Counted from the first letter of the stretch, positions 7,061-15,963 are shown. The stretch is 48,084 bases of DNA from Betaproteobacteria bacterium RIFCSPLOWO2_02_FULL_63_19 (GCA_001770415.1 MEQX01000076.1:1-48084), one strand, 5' to 3'. The notes: generated by a model not told the origin, from the sequence alone. Program-made: numbers and translations.

Positions 7061-8059
7061 ATGACGCTCCCCGCCACGATGCGTGCAGTCGAAATCACCG
7101 AGTACGGCAAGCCGGAGGTGCTCAAGCTTTGCGAGCGACCGGTGCCGCAGCCCAAAGCGGGCGAGGTACTGGTACGGGTGTCCGCGGCCGGCATCAACCG
7201 CCCGGACGTGCTGCAGCGTCGCGGGCACTACCCGGTGCCTCCCGGAGGCTCGGACATTCCGGGACTGGAAGTCGCCGGTGAGGTGGTCGCAGTCGGCAGC
7301 GGCGTGAGCCTGTGGACGGCAGGCCAGAAGCTTTGCGCGCTGCTGCAGGGAGGTGGATACGCCGAATACTGCACGGTGCCGGCGCCGCAGTGCCTGCCGA
7401 TCCCGAAGGGGCTCTCGGCGGTCGAGGCCGCGTCGCTGCCGGAGACTTTTTTCACCGTGTGGAGCAACGTGTTCGACCGCGCGCGGCTCGCCCCCGGTGA
7501 GAGCCTGCTGGTTCAGGGCGGATCCTCGGGCATCGGCGTCGCGGCGATCCAGATGGCCAAGGCTTTCGGTCACAAGGTGCTCGCCACCGCCGGCAGCCCG
7601 CAGAAATGTTCGGCCTGCGAGGAGTTGGGCGCCGATCGCGCCATCAACTACAAGACCGAGGACTTCGTCACCATCGTCAAGGAAGCCACCGGCGGCCGCG
7701 GCGTGGACGTGATCATCGACATGGTCGCAGGCGAATACGTCGAGCGCGAACTGAAATGCCTCGCCGACGACGGCCGGCTGGTGATCATCGCGCTGCTGGG
7801 CGGAACCCGGGGCACGCTGAGCCTGAACGAGATCCTGACGCGGCGCCTGTCGCTGACCGGCTCGACACTGAGGCCGCGGCCGGTGAGCTTCAAGGGCGCG
7901 ATCGCCAGAAGCCTGCGCGAGAAGGTCTGGCCGCATCTGGAGTCCGGCGCGATCAAACCGGTCATCTACAGAATATTCCCGCTCGCCGAAGCCCGCCGCG
8001 CGCACGAGCTCATGGAGTCGAGCACGCATATCGGGAAGATTGTTCTGACGATCGATTGA
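7061..8059 (+). CDS. NAD(P)H quinone oxidoreductase, PIG3/zeta-crystallin type
   Basis: A 332-residue zinc-independent medium-chain dehydrogenase/reductase. The GroES-like domain (1-125) opens with MRAVEITEYGKPEVLKL and contains GINRPDVLQRRGHYP and PGLEVAGEVVAVG; the Rossmann domain carries the NADPH motif VQGGSSGIGVAAIQMAK (about 150) and VDVIIDMVAGEYVERELKCL. These are features of the PIG3 subfamily, which reduces quinones with NADPH by one-electron transfer. Length is normal. The gene is divergent from the pseudo-S1C gene and ends 48 bases before the hydrolase-caspase gene, so co-transcription with the following two genes is possible but not certain. Confidence 0.93.
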   Translation: MTLPATMRAVEITEYGKPEVLKLCERPVPQPKAGEVLVRVSAAGINRPDVLQRRGHYPVPPGGSDIPGLEVAGEVVAVGSGVSLWTAGQKLCALLQGGGYAEYCTVPAPQCLPIPKGLSAVEAASLPETFFTVWSNVFDRARLAPGESLLVQGGSSGIGVAAIQMAKAFGHKVLATAGSPQKCSACEELGADRAINYKTEDFVTIVKEATGGRGVDVIIDMVAGEYVERELKCLADDGRLVIIALLGGTRGTLSLNEILTRRLSLTGSTLRPRPVSFKGAIARSLREKVWPHLESGAIKPVIYRIFPLAEARRAHELMESSTHIGKIVLTID

Positions 8060-8107
8060 CCGCCTGCCGGCGAGCGGCGAACCTGGCAAGCGCGGGAGGA
8101 CGCATCG

Positions 8108-9922
8108 ATGCGCATTCTGGCGATACACGGCGTCGGCCACGGCGACGCCAGGAGCGACTGGCAGCCCGGATGGCGCTCGGCCATCGGCGACGGACTGAAG
8201 GCCTGGAACCGGAACGCGGCGCCGCAGATCGAGTTCCTCGGCTACGATCATTTCTTCGAGCAGCACGAGCTCGGCGCACCGGCCGTGACCGAAGCGCTGG
8301 TGCGGCTGGCGGCAAGCGGGCTATTCTACGGCATCACCGACCTGTTCCGCAGCCCGCGGGGATTCGCGGACATGCTCGAGGGCGTGCGCTGGAGCGCCGG
8401 CATGGTCGCGCAGTGGGTCGCGATCGAGGAGCTGCGCGCGCAGCTGCGCTCGCTTCTGGCGGCGAAGATCCGCAGCTTCCAGCCCGATGTCATCGCCGCG
8501 CACAGCCTCGGGTCGCTGATCGCTTACGACTTGTTCAAGCGCGACGAAACCGCGCATCGCGCCGCGCCGCTGTGCGATGGGCGCACGCTGCTCACGTTCG
8601 GTTCGCAGATCGGCAATGCCGCGGTGCGCGCGATCTTCGGCGGGCGCATCGGCGCTGTGCGCAGCGCACGCTTCTGGTGGCACCTGTACAACGAGGAAGA
8701 CGACGCGTTCACCGGGCCCGTGCATCTGCCCGATCCCGAGCGTTTCCGCCAGGTCGACACGTTATTCGACATCGAAGGCTGGGCCGATCACGACGGTGCG
8801 CAATACCTCGCCCACGCCGAGGCGGTGCAGACGGTCTGGCAGGATCTGGCTTCGACGATTGCGCGCGGACGCTCGATGGCACCCGCGCCCGTGTCGCTCG
8901 CGAGCGCGCACCGGCGCGCCGCGCGGGCCGAGGCGCGCGCCGCGTCGCAACTGCGTGCGCTGCTGGTCGGCGTGGCCGACTACCCGGACGCCGCTTCGCG
9001 CCTCGAAGGGCCGGTCAACGACGTGTTCAGCGTCAGTGCCGCGCTACAGGACCTGGGCTTCCCGGCCGACGGCATCCGCGTGGTGCTGAACGATCGCGCC
9101 ACGGCCGCCGGGATCCGCGAGCGGCTGAAGTGGCTGCTCGCAAACGCCCGGCCCGGCGACACGCTGGTCTTTTTCTACGCCGGCCACGGCGCGCAGATTC
9201 CGGGTTACGGCAGGGATGCCGAAGTGGACCGCCTCGACGAGTGCCTGGCGCCGTACGACTTCGACTGGAGCCGGGGCCGCGCGATCACCGACGATGAGTT
9301 CTGCGCGCTGTACAGCCAACTGCCCTATGAAGCGCAGTTCACCGCGATGTTCGATTGCTGCCACGCGGGCGGCATGGCGCGATCGGGAGGCGCCAGGGCG
9401 CGCGGGCTGTCGCCGCCGGACGATATCCGTCACCGGACGATACGCTGGGATCGCGACTTGCAGATGTGGCTGCCGCGCAAAGCGCTCGCGACCAGGCCCG
9501 ACGCGCAGAACCGGGTGAAGCGCAGCGCGGACCGCGAAGCGTGGACCGGCAGCAGCGGCGCGGTGCGGCGTCTCGGGCGCGCGAGCGCGCTGTGGCTGCC
9601 CACGGACCGCGACTACCGGCGCGCGCTCAAGGCCACCGGTCACAAGGGTCCGTACACGCCGGTGCTGCTGGAAGCGTGCGCCGAAGGCGAATCGGCCTAC
9701 GAATACCGCCACGGCGTCACCTCGCACGGTGCGTTCACGTTCGCGCTGTGCGCGGTGCTGCGCGAGGCGGCGCGGCGCCGCACGCGCCGGCCGCTCACGT
9801 TCTCGGGGCTCATCGAGCAGACCGCAGCGCGCATCCGGGCGGTCGTGGCCGACCCGCAGTATCCGCAGTTGCTGTGTCCCGAAGAGCGGTTGAAACAGCC
9901 CATTCCGGGACTGCGCCGCTAG
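8108..9922 (+). CDS. Alpha/beta-hydrolase fused to caspase-like (C14) protease
   Basis: A 604-residue two-domain protein. Residues 1-250 look like an alpha/beta hydrolase: start MRILAIHGVGHGD (oxyanion-type HG segment) and nucleophile elbow AHSLGS with Ser133; His228 or His229-region residues (GWADHD) may complete the triad. After a linker rich in Ala and Arg (255-280), residues 281-604 form a caspase/metacaspase p20-like domain starting RALLVGVADYPD, with catalytic His360 (FFYAGHGAQ) and Cys418 (FDCCHAGG), followed by a long Arg-rich insert (425-510). Acidic residues near both catalytic sites fit the Arg/Lys preference of metacaspases. No signal peptide or membrane segment is visible, so it is cytoplasmic. 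The next gene, 21 bases away, encodes a metalloprotease. Substrate and role are unknown. Confidence 0.88.
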   Translation: MRILAIHGVGHGDARSDWQPGWRSAIGDGLKAWNRNAAPQIEFLGYDHFFEQHELGAPAVTEALVRLAASGLFYGITDLFRSPRGFADMLEGVRWSAGMVAQWVAIEELRAQLRSLLAAKIRSFQPDVIAAHSLGSLIAYDLFKRDETAHRAAPLCDGRTLLTFGSQIGNAAVRAIFGGRIGAVRSARFWWHLYNEEDDAFTGPVHLPDPERFRQVDTLFDIEGWADHDGAQYLAHAEAVQTVWQDLASTIARGRSMAPAPVSLASAHRRAARAEARAASQLRALLVGVADYPDAASRLEGPVNDVFSVSAALQDLGFPADGIRVVLNDRATAAGIRERLKWLLANARPGDTLVFFYAGHGAQIPGYGRDAEVDRLDECLAPYDFDWSRGRAITDDEFCALYSQLPYEAQFTAMFDCCHAGGMARSGGARARGLSPPDDIRHRTIRWDRDLQMWLPRKALATRPDAQNRVKRSADREAWTGSSGAVRRLGRASALWLPTDRDYRRALKATGHKGPYTPVLLEACAEGESAYEYRHGVTSHGAFTFALCAVLREAARRRTRRPLTFSGLIEQTAARIRAVVADPQYPQLLCPEERLKQPIPGLRR

Positions 9923-9943
9923 GTTCACGCACGCGAGCCGGGC

Positions 9944-11005
9944 ATGGCGGACGATAACAGGGTGCCGCGCCGCTACTGCGCGGTGCGCTACCCGAAGCGG
10001 CGCGGCTTCGCCGCCGGCGTGAGCGCCGAGCGCGCACGACTGCTGCGCCAGAGCGCGAACAAATGGCTGAACGGCACGACGCTGCGCTACTGGTTCTTCG
10101 ACAAGCCGAAGCGCTGGACCGCGGCGGACGCGCAGAAGAACGTGGTGCGTGAGGCTTTCGGCAAGTGGAAAGCGCTGGGCATCGGCCTCGAATTCACCGA
10201 AGTCGACAAACGCGCCGAAGCGGACATCCGCATCGCGTTCGAGCAGGGCGACGGCTCGTGGTCGTACATCGGCACCGACGTGCGCACCCGGCGCGCGGAC
10301 CCGCGCACGATGAACTTCGGCTGGAGCCTGACCGGCGACCCCGTCGAGGGCATGAACACCGCGATGCACGAAATCGGCCACACGCTGGGATTTCCGCACG
10401 AGCACCAGAACCCGTTCGCGGGCATCGTCTGGAACGAGTCCGCTGTCTATGCCGCGCTAGGCGGGCGGCCGAACCACTGGAGCCGGGCGACGACCTACCG
10501 CAACATCCTCGAGAGAATCGCGCCCGACAGCGTGCAGGGCTCGCGGTGGGACCCTGATTCGGTGATGCACTATCCGTTCGAGGCCGGCCTGATCGAAAAG
10601 CCCGCCCGATACCGCGCCGGCCTGACGCCCGCAGGCGGGCTGTCAGCGCGCGACCGCGCCTGGGCGCTCGCGTTCTATCCGGCCATCGGCGAGGCGACGA
10701 CGCGGCGGCTCGAACCATTTCAATCGGTGGCGCTCGCATTCGCGCCGGGACAGCAGGCCGATTTTCGCTTCGACCCGGCTCGGACGCGCGAATACGAATT
10801 CCGCACCTTCGGCGCTTCCGATACGGTCATGGCGCTGGACGAAATGCGCGCCGCGGGCACACGGCGCATCGCCGAAGACGACGATACCGGCGTCGAGCGC
10901 AACGCGCGCATCAAGGCGCGCCTGCGAGCCGGGCGCAGCTACTTGCTGCGGGTCAGGCTGCATTACGCGCAGGCGTCGGGACGGACTGCGGTCATGGTGT
11001 GGTAA
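9944..11005 (+). CDS. Metzincin zinc metalloprotease with C-terminal PPC-like domain
   Basis: A 353-residue zinc protease. The extended zinc motif HEIGHTLGFPH places ligands at His142, His146 and His152 and the general base at Glu143; the Met-turn is SVMHY with Met208, giving an astacin/M12A-like metzincin of about 250 residues. Residues about 258-353 (FQSVALAFAPGQQADFRF, then DTVMALDEM and LRAGRSYLLRVRL) resemble a bacterial pre-peptidase C-terminal beta-sandwich. There is no signal peptide; the protein begins MADDNRVPRRYCAVRYPKRR, which is unusual because this family normally acts outside the cell. It follows the hydrolase-caspase gene by 21 bases and is surely co-transcribed with it. The Arg/Lys-rich N-terminus would suit cleavage by the metacaspase-like partner; this is inference. 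Confidence 0.9.
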   Translation: MADDNRVPRRYCAVRYPKRRGFAAGVSAERARLLRQSANKWLNGTTLRYWFFDKPKRWTAADAQKNVVREAFGKWKALGIGLEFTEVDKRAEADIRIAFEQGDGSWSYIGTDVRTRRADPRTMNFGWSLTGDPVEGMNTAMHEIGHTLGFPHEHQNPFAGIVWNESAVYAALGGRPNHWSRATTYRNILERIAPDSVQGSRWDPDSVMHYPFEAGLIEKPARYRAGLTPAGGLSARDRAWALAFYPAIGEATTRRLEPFQSVALAFAPGQQADFRFDPARTREYEFRTFGASDTVMALDEMRAAGTRRIAEDDDTGVERNARIKARLRAGRSYLLRVRLHYAQASGRTAVMVW

Positions 11006-11028
11006 CTGCGGCTCTGCCGGCAGGGCGG

Positions 11029-11874
11029 CTACTCCGCGCCGATGAGCAGATAACGCGCCGTGTGCTCGTTGTGCCGCTTCAGCGACGAAACGAAATGATC
11101 GAACGGCAGCTCGTAGAGCCGCTTCAGCTCGCGCGAGCGCGCCTTCAGATCGTCCCACGCGATGCGCGCCGGTCCGCCGCGCAGCGCGAGCACGATCCTG
11201 TTGACGTCGTCCTCGGCGGCGAGCTCCAGCACGCGGCCGCCGAAGCTCTTTTCGATGCGTCGGCGCCACTTGTCGCGCTTGGGGTCGTCGGCCATGAAGT
11301 TCGCCGACAGCACGCCGCCCTCGCGCAGCGCCGCATGCGCCGCGGCATAGAAATCCTGCGTGCAGAGTTCCGCCGCGTGCGCCTCGTCCTCGAATCCGTC
11401 GATCAGCAGCACCTCCGCGCTCGCGGGGACGCGCGGTACGTACGCGGCGCCGTCGGCCACCACGACGCGCAGATGGCGGTCCTGCGGCGGCAGGCCGAAG
11501 TACTGCCTGGCCGCCACGACCACGCCGGGATTGATTTCCACCACGGTGACCCTGACTCCGGGCATGGTCGCGCGTATGAAGCGCGGGATCGAACCGGCCC
11601 CCAGGCCCACCATCAGCACGTCCCTCGGCTCCGGGCAGAAAAGCAGGAACGCCGTCATCGCGCGCGTGTATTCGAGCTCGAGCGCATCGGGCGCCGACAG
11701 GCGCATCGCGCTCTGGATCGCGTCGCCGCCGATATGCAGCATGCGCACGCCGCCCTTCTCGCTGACGGCGATTTCGCCACCCTTGCCGGCGAGCCACCTT
11801 CTCGCGCGCGCCACGTCGGTCAGCGCTCGCCTGGCGATCGACCCGCGCGCCGCTGGCTTGTTCTCGTGGTTCAT
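11029..11874 (-). CDS. Spermidine synthase-like aminopropyltransferase/methyltransferase fold
   Basis: A 281-residue class I nucleotide-binding protein of the spermidine/spermine synthase family. The motifs VLMVGLGAGSIPRFI (about 88), VTVVEINPGVVVAARQYFGL (about 110), VVVADGAAYV (about 135) and AEVLLIDGFED correspond to the cofactor-binding strands; the gatekeeping region around Asp-Gly-Phe-Glu-Asp is where the active-site Asp lies. The usual GGGDG is replaced by GLGAGS, so activity as true putrescine aminopropyltransferase is doubtful and a related role is possible. The ATG at 11874 is preferred because it is preceded by AGGAAG; a start at 11901 is possible. Convergent with the metalloprotease gene, 23 bases apart. 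Confidence 0.8.
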   Translation of the reverse strand: MNHENKPAARGSIARRALTDVARARRWLAGKGGEIAVSEKGGVRMLHIGGDAIQSAMRLSAPDALELEYTRAMTAFLLFCPEPRDVLMVGLGAGSIPRFIRATMPGVRVTVVEINPGVVVAARQYFGLPPQDRHLRVVVADGAAYVPRVPASAEVLLIDGFEDEAHAAELCTQDFYAAAHAALREGGVLSANFMADDPKRDKWRRRIEKSFGGRVLELAAEDDVNRIVLALRGGPARIAWDDLKARSRELKRLYELPFDHFVSSLKRHNEHTARYLLIGAE

Positions 11875-11934
11875 CTTCAGGCTTCCTGGTGTGCACGCCA
11901 TTCTATGCCTCGCGCGCCCGCGTGCGGAAAGCGG

Positions 11935-12936
11935 TCAGTTCGACGCCTCGGCGAACGTCATGCGCATGCTCTGCGCGACGCGATAGAGCGCGTGGTCGGC
12001 CGCGGCGAGCGCCGCGCCCATGGTGACGAAGCCGTGGATCATGCCCTCGAAACACTCGTAGGTGACCGCCACGCCGCTCGCGGTCAGCTTCTCCGCGTAC
12101 GCCAATCCGTCGTCGCGCAGCGGATCGAAGCCGGCGGTGATGATCTGCACCGGCGGCAGCCCGCGGTGGTCCGGGGCGAGCATCGGCGAGGCCCGCCAGT
12201 CCAGCGCGTCTGCGTCGCTCCGCAGGTAGTTGCCGATGAACCACAGAATGTCCTCGCGCTCGAGCAGGTAGCCCTTGGCGAATTCGATGTGGGACGGCGA
12301 CCGGTTGCGCGAGTCCAGGCCGGGATAGATCAGCACCTGGCGCGAAATCCGAAAGTCTTCCCGTCGCAGAGCCAGCGCGGCGCCGGCGGCGAGATTGCCG
12401 CCGGCGCTGTCGCCGGCGACCACGATGCGCTCACGATCGAAGCCGAGCCGCTCGGCATTCGCGGCCGTCCAGCGCACCGCCGCCACGCAATCGTCGAGGG
12501 CCGCCGGGAACTTGTGCTCCGGAGCGAGCCGGTAGTCGACGGAGAGCACGGCGCAGCGCGCGAAATTGGCGAGCGTGCGGCACGGAACGTCGTGCGTTTC
12601 CAGATCCCCGACGGTGAATCCGCCGCCATGAAAGAAGACGATGACCGGCACCGGTGCATCGGGCGCCGCGCGCCCGCGATACAGCCTCAGCGCGACCGGA
12701 CCGCCCGGCCCGGCGAACGACAATTCTGAAAGCCCCGCCACCTGCGGCGGCGGTGGCTGCAGCGCACTGCATGCGTCGCTGAACATGCGCCGCGCTTCCG
12801 CTGGTGCGACGCTATGCAAAGGCGGGAGTTTCGATTGCGCAACGCGCTCGAGCAGCAAGCGCGCCTGTGGATCGAGCCTCCTTGCCATGTCCTCGTAAGC
12901 CATCTGCGCGGCGTCGGCGCTGGTTCCCGGGCGCAT
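11935..12936 (-). CDS. Alpha/beta hydrolase of the HSL (acetyl esterase) family
   Basis: A 333-residue esterase of the hormone-sensitive lipase family. The oxyanion motif HGGGFTVGD (about 105-113) and nucleophile elbow GDSAGGNLA are diagnostic; the acidic residue in DPLRDDG (about 272) and the His in GMIHGF complete the triad. It should hydrolyse short-chain esters in the cytoplasm; natural substrate unknown. Length is typical. The start ATG at 12936 lies 10 bases after the stop of the upstream MFS gene, so the two form an operon, perhaps uptake or export of an ester or its product. Confidence 0.92.
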   Translation of the reverse strand: MRPGTSADAAQMAYEDMARRLDPQARLLLERVAQSKLPPLHSVAPAEARRMFSDACSALQPPPPQVAGLSELSFAGPGGPVALRLYRGRAAPDAPVPVIVFFHGGGFTVGDLETHDVPCRTLANFARCAVLSVDYRLAPEHKFPAALDDCVAAVRWTAANAERLGFDRERIVVAGDSAGGNLAAGAALALRREDFRISRQVLIYPGLDSRNRSPSHIEFAKGYLLEREDILWFIGNYLRSDADALDWRASPMLAPDHRGLPPVQIITAGFDPLRDDGLAYAEKLTASGVAVTYECFEGMIHGFVTMGAALAAADHALYRVAQSMRMTFAEASN

Positions 12937-12945
12937 CGCGCGCGC

Positions 12946-14124
12946 TCAGGCCACGGCCGGCCGCTTGCCGCGCACCATCAGCCACGCCAGTCCCATCACG
13001 ACCGCTGCGATGAACGGTATCGCCAGGTAGTTCAGCATCTCCCAGCCGTTGCGATCGAGCAGCATTCCGGATGCCGTCGCTGAACTCGCCATGACCAGGA
13101 ATATCACCGTATCGTTGAAGCCCTGGGCTTTGGCCTTTTCCGACGGGCGGTAGGTTTCGGTGAGCAGCGTCGTGCCGCCGATATACAGGAAGTTCCAACC
13201 TATTCCCAGCAGCGCCAGCGCGAACCAGAAATGCGCCACCGTGACGCCGCCCAGCGCGATGCCGACGCAGGCCAGCAGCAGCACGGCACCTGCCAGCATG
13301 GTCTGCAGCAGGCCGAAGCGCTTGATCAGGGAACCGGTGACGAACGATGGCGCGAACATGCCGATGATGTGCCACTGAATGACGAACGCCGCCGACGCGT
13401 AGGGATGGCCAAAGATGCCCATTGCCAGCGGCGTCGCGGTCATCAGCAGGTTCATGATGCCGTAGCCGAAGGCCGCGCTGACGACCGCGACGATGAAAGC
13501 CGGCTGCGCGGCGATTCTGGCCAGCGGCCTTCCCGGCTCGCGCTGCTCGGCCTGCGTCGGCGGCGGAATTTTCAGCAGCAGCACGACAGCGAATGCGATC
13601 ACCAGGAACACCATCAGCGACAGGTACGCGCCCAGGTACTTCGTCGCCATGGCGTCCACGGTGAGCTTGCTGACTTCGGGTCCGACGATTCCGCCGACCA
13701 GCCCGCCTGCGAGCACCAGCGAAATGGCCTTGCTCTTGAAGTCCAGCGGCGAAGCATCGGCGGCCGCAAAACGGTAATACTGGGCGAAACCGTTGTAGGC
13801 GCCGAATACCAGCGTTCCCAGGCAGAGCAGCCAGAAGCGGTCGGTCGCCACGGCGGCCGAACAGATGATCGCGCCGAGCATTCCGACGAGTATTCCTATG
13901 ATGAAGCCGCCGCGCCGGCCCACGTGCTTCATCAGCATCGAGGCGGGAAACGTCGCGATCGCCGCGCCGATCACCCAGAAGGTGACCGGCAGCGTCGCAA
14001 GCGACTTGTTGCCGGCGAGCGCGTAACCGGCCAGCCCGTTGATCGCGATAGCGGTGGCGTTATTGGTAAACAGCAGGGCCTGCGCCGTGGCGAGAACGGC
14101 GACATTCCTCTTCGCGGACTTCAT
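12946..14124 (-). CDS. MFS transporter
   Basis: A 392-residue integral membrane protein with about twelve hydrophobic segments. It starts MKSAKRNVAVLATAQALLFT, has the loop 2-3 motif MKHVGRRGGFIIG typical of major facilitator transporters and a central cytoplasmic loop (PPPTQAEQREPGRPLARI). The subfamily resembles uncharacterised YnfM/arabinose-efflux-like permeases; substrate unknown. The ATG at 14124 is chosen because the upstream in-frame extension is Arg-rich and lacks membrane or family similarity. First gene of an operon with the HSL-type esterase. Confidence 0.88.
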   Translation of the reverse strand: MKSAKRNVAVLATAQALLFTNNATAIAINGLAGYALAGNKSLATLPVTFWVIGAAIATFPASMLMKHVGRRGGFIIGILVGMLGAIICSAAVATDRFWLLCLGTLVFGAYNGFAQYYRFAAADASPLDFKSKAISLVLAGGLVGGIVGPEVSKLTVDAMATKYLGAYLSLMVFLVIAFAVVLLLKIPPPTQAEQREPGRPLARIAAQPAFIVAVVSAAFGYGIMNLLMTATPLAMGIFGHPYASAAFVIQWHIIGMFAPSFVTGSLIKRFGLLQTMLAGAVLLLACVGIALGGVTVAHFWFALALLGIGWNFLYIGGTTLLTETYRPSEKAKAQGFNDTVIFLVMASSATASGMLLDRNGWEMLNYLAIPFIAAVVMGLAWLMVRGKRPAVA

Positions 14125-14466
14125 GGTGGGGACGGCGGTCACGGGAATCCTGATGGCCTGAATGTGCGAGCCGCGATTATAGAACCTCGACACCGCGTGC
14201 GGCCCGGTCGGTGGGCGGAATTCCCGAAATCGCGGCCGGCGACGCGCGCGAATCCCGCGGCGGGCGCCGCATAAGCGGCGGACCGACCGCGCGCTCGAAT
14301 CGACCCGCGCGGGCCCGAACAAAAAAATCCTCTATGGGAGATTGACAAGCACCTCCAAGTGACGCATTCTCACGTCGCACGCGCTTGTATTTGTATGGCA
14401 GAAGCGCGGTACGACGCGCGTGAAAGTCAGCATACAGATCCGATTCTCGAGAAGGGAGTAATAGGG
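14125..14466 (+). promoter_or_regulatory. Divergent intergenic region with candidate SWIB-gene promoter
   Basis: This 342-base gap separates the divergent MFS and SWIB genes. Its left part is very GC-rich with no open frame that looks real. TTGACA at 14342-14347 is followed after 17 bases by CATTCT (14365-14370), a plausible though weak promoter for the SWIB gene, leaving a leader of about 90 bases. The run of seven A at 14321-14327 may be an UP-like element. Nothing else is recognised. Confidence 0.35.
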
Positions 14467-14778
14467 ATGGCTACAAAGAAGAAGGCTGCAAAGAAGAAGG
14501 TTGCGAAGAAGAAAACCGCTGCTAAGCGCAAGCCGAACGCAGCGTTCATGAAACCGATGACCCCGAGCGCAGCGCTCGGTGCGGTGATCGGGTCAAACGC
14601 GATGCCCCGGACGGAGGTTACGAAGAAGATCTGGGCCTACATCAAGCGCAACAAGCTGCAGGACACCAAGAACAAGCGCAACATCAACGCCGATGACAAG
14701 CTGAAAGAAGTGTTCGGCGGCAAGAAGCAGGTGTCGATGTTTGAAATGACCAAACTGGTCAGCAAACACCTCAGGTAA
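14467..14778 (+). CDS. SWIB/MDM2-domain protein with lysine-rich tail
   Basis: A 103-residue basic protein. The N-terminus (MATKKKAAKKKVAKKKT) is a histone H1-like lysine/alanine tail; residues about 30-103 form a SWIB domain with VTKKIWAYIKRNKLQD, KRNINADDKLKEVFG and MFEMTKLVSKHL. SWIB domains occur in chromatin remodelling factors of eukaryotes and as small stand-alone proteins in chlamydiae and betaproteobacteria, where a nucleoid-associated role is assumed. The ATG at 14467 is preferred over an upstream ATG at 14359 because of its ribosome-binding site (AAGGGAG) and because the domain plus tail begin here. Followed by a strong terminator, hence a single-gene unit. Confidence 0.92.
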   Translation: MATKKKAAKKKVAKKKTAAKRKPNAAFMKPMTPSAALGAVIGSNAMPRTEVTKKIWAYIKRNKLQDTKNKRNINADDKLKEVFGGKKQVSMFEMTKLVSKHLR

Positions 14779-14818
14779 TACAGCGTACCCGCCGGTTCGC
14801 GCCAGCGGGTCGAAGGGG

Positions 14819-14857
14819 AAAAGCCGTGCCGTGGTAGCGGGGGCGCGGCTTTTCTTT
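14819..14857 (+). terminator. Rho-independent terminator after the SWIB gene
   Basis: AAAAGCCG (14819-14826) pairs perfectly with CGGCTTTT (14846-14853) around a 19-base loop, and the stem runs into a T-rich stretch (TTTTCTTT). It lies 40 bases after the SWIB stop codon. Because the stem is flanked by A and T runs it could also act on the leftward strand. Confidence 0.8.
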
Positions 14858-14907
14858 GCCCGCGCAGTGTCGACTCGCGGCTGCAACGCAATCCACGTCT
14901 GCGTCGC

Positions 14908-15651
14908 CTACCAGTAGTTTTCCACCGTGATATGCCCCGGGCTGCGGCGGCGGTGCTTCTTCATCCCGCGCTGCGCCAGCGCGTGCACCGAATCAGTCAC
15001 CATGCCCGGGTTGCCGCACAGCAGCACCTGAGAACTCGCGGCCGACAATTCCACGCCGGCGGCCGCCTCGAGCCTGCCGTCGAGTATCGCCTGCGGAACG
15101 CGTCCGCAGAGCGCGCCGGGAGCCTGTTCGCGGCTGACGAACTGCACCGAGGTGAAACGCCCCGCGCGCTCGCGCTTGAACTGCTCGATGGTGTCACGGT
15201 AGGCGAGTTCCTGCGCCTGGCGCACGGCCTCGACCAGGACGATGCGCGAGTAGCGCGTCCAGGCGGTTTCCGATTTCAGGATGGAAAGAAATGGCGCAAT
15301 CCCCGTCCCTGTCGCGAGCATCCAGAGATTGCGCGCATCCGGAACCTCCGAGAGCACCAGGAAGCCCGCGGCGGCCGGAGCCAGCCAGACCGCATCGCCC
15401 GGCTGCAGCCGTGCGAGCCGCAGCGTGAGCGCGCCCTCGGGCACGATGTTGTAATAGAACTCGTAGGGTCGCTCGTGCGGCGTATTCACGAACGAATAGG
15501 CGCGGGCGAGCATTTCGCCCTCGACGGGAAGCGCAAGCTTCGTGAACTGCCCCGCTTCGAACGCAATCGGATCCGCTTCGACGCTGAGCGACAGCAGCCG
15601 TTCGTTCCAGCGGTGCTGCTCGACGACCTTGCCCTCGATGAACTTCGCCAC
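14908..15651 (-). CDS. fpr: Ferredoxin/flavodoxin-NADP+ reductase
   Basis: A 247-residue FAD enzyme moving electrons between NADPH and ferredoxin or flavodoxin. The FAD-binding barrel contains ARAYSFVNTP (about 50) and the NADP-binding domain ATGTGIAPFLSIL (about 113), FVSRE and LLCGNPGMV; the C-terminus VENYW is the aromatic ending of the bacterial (subclass I) Fpr group. Length is normal. It starts with GTG at 15651, three bases after the TGA of the DUF3301 gene, so translation is probably coupled. In betaproteobacteria such Fpr enzymes serve oxidative-stress defence and Fe-S assembly. Confidence 0.95.
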   Translation of the reverse strand: MAKFIEGKVVEQHRWNERLLSLSVEADPIAFEAGQFTKLALPVEGEMLARAYSFVNTPHERPYEFYYNIVPEGALTLRLARLQPGDAVWLAPAAAGFLVLSEVPDARNLWMLATGTGIAPFLSILKSETAWTRYSRIVLVEAVRQAQELAYRDTIEQFKRERAGRFTSVQFVSREQAPGALCGRVPQAILDGRLEAAAGVELSAASSQVLLCGNPGMVTDSVHALAQRGMKKHRRRSPGHITVENYW

Positions 15652-15654
15652 GAC

Positions 15655-15963
15655 TCACTGCACCAGGAAGGGCTCCAGATATAGCGATTCTACCGTCGTC
15701 CCCAGGATAACGACCGAGCCCGCGCGCCGGTTGTCGCCGGTGTCGGAGAATTCGAATCGGTAGGTGCGCCGCAGCGCCATGTGACCGCCTTCGCCGCGCG
15801 CCGGCCAGATCTTCACGCACTCCACGGTCTCGTCGAGAAGCTGAAGCCGGTCGCGCCGGCAGGCGGCGCCGGCGACCGCGAGCGCGCGTTCGCGCGCTCG
15901 CATCGAGTCGTGCCACCACCAGGCGAGCGCCGCGATGGCGGCAAGCGCGACGCCTTCCCACAT
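15655..15963 (-). CDS. DUF3301 family membrane-anchored protein
   Basis: A 102-residue protein. A single N-terminal membrane segment (MWEGVALAAIAALAWWW, 1-17) is followed by HDSMRARERALAVAG and a hydrophilic domain with CRRDRLQLLDETVE and LRRTYRFEFSDTGDNR, the pattern of DUF3301. Function unknown; small proteins of this type often sit next to fpr-like genes in betaproteobacteria. The ATG at 15963 has a good Shine-Dalgarno (GGAGGA). Stop codon lies three bases before the fpr GTG, so both form one transcript. Confidence 0.85.
   Translation of the reverse strand: MWEGVALAAIAALAWWWHDSMRARERALAVAGAACRRDRLQLLDETVECVKIWPARGEGGHMALRRTYRFEFSDTGDNRRAGSVVILGTTVESLYLEPFLVQ

Noticed and set aside
13231..14274. 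347-codon rightward open frame opposite the MFS gene
   Set aside because: Antisense to a clear membrane transporter; no hydrophobic segments or motifs of its own.
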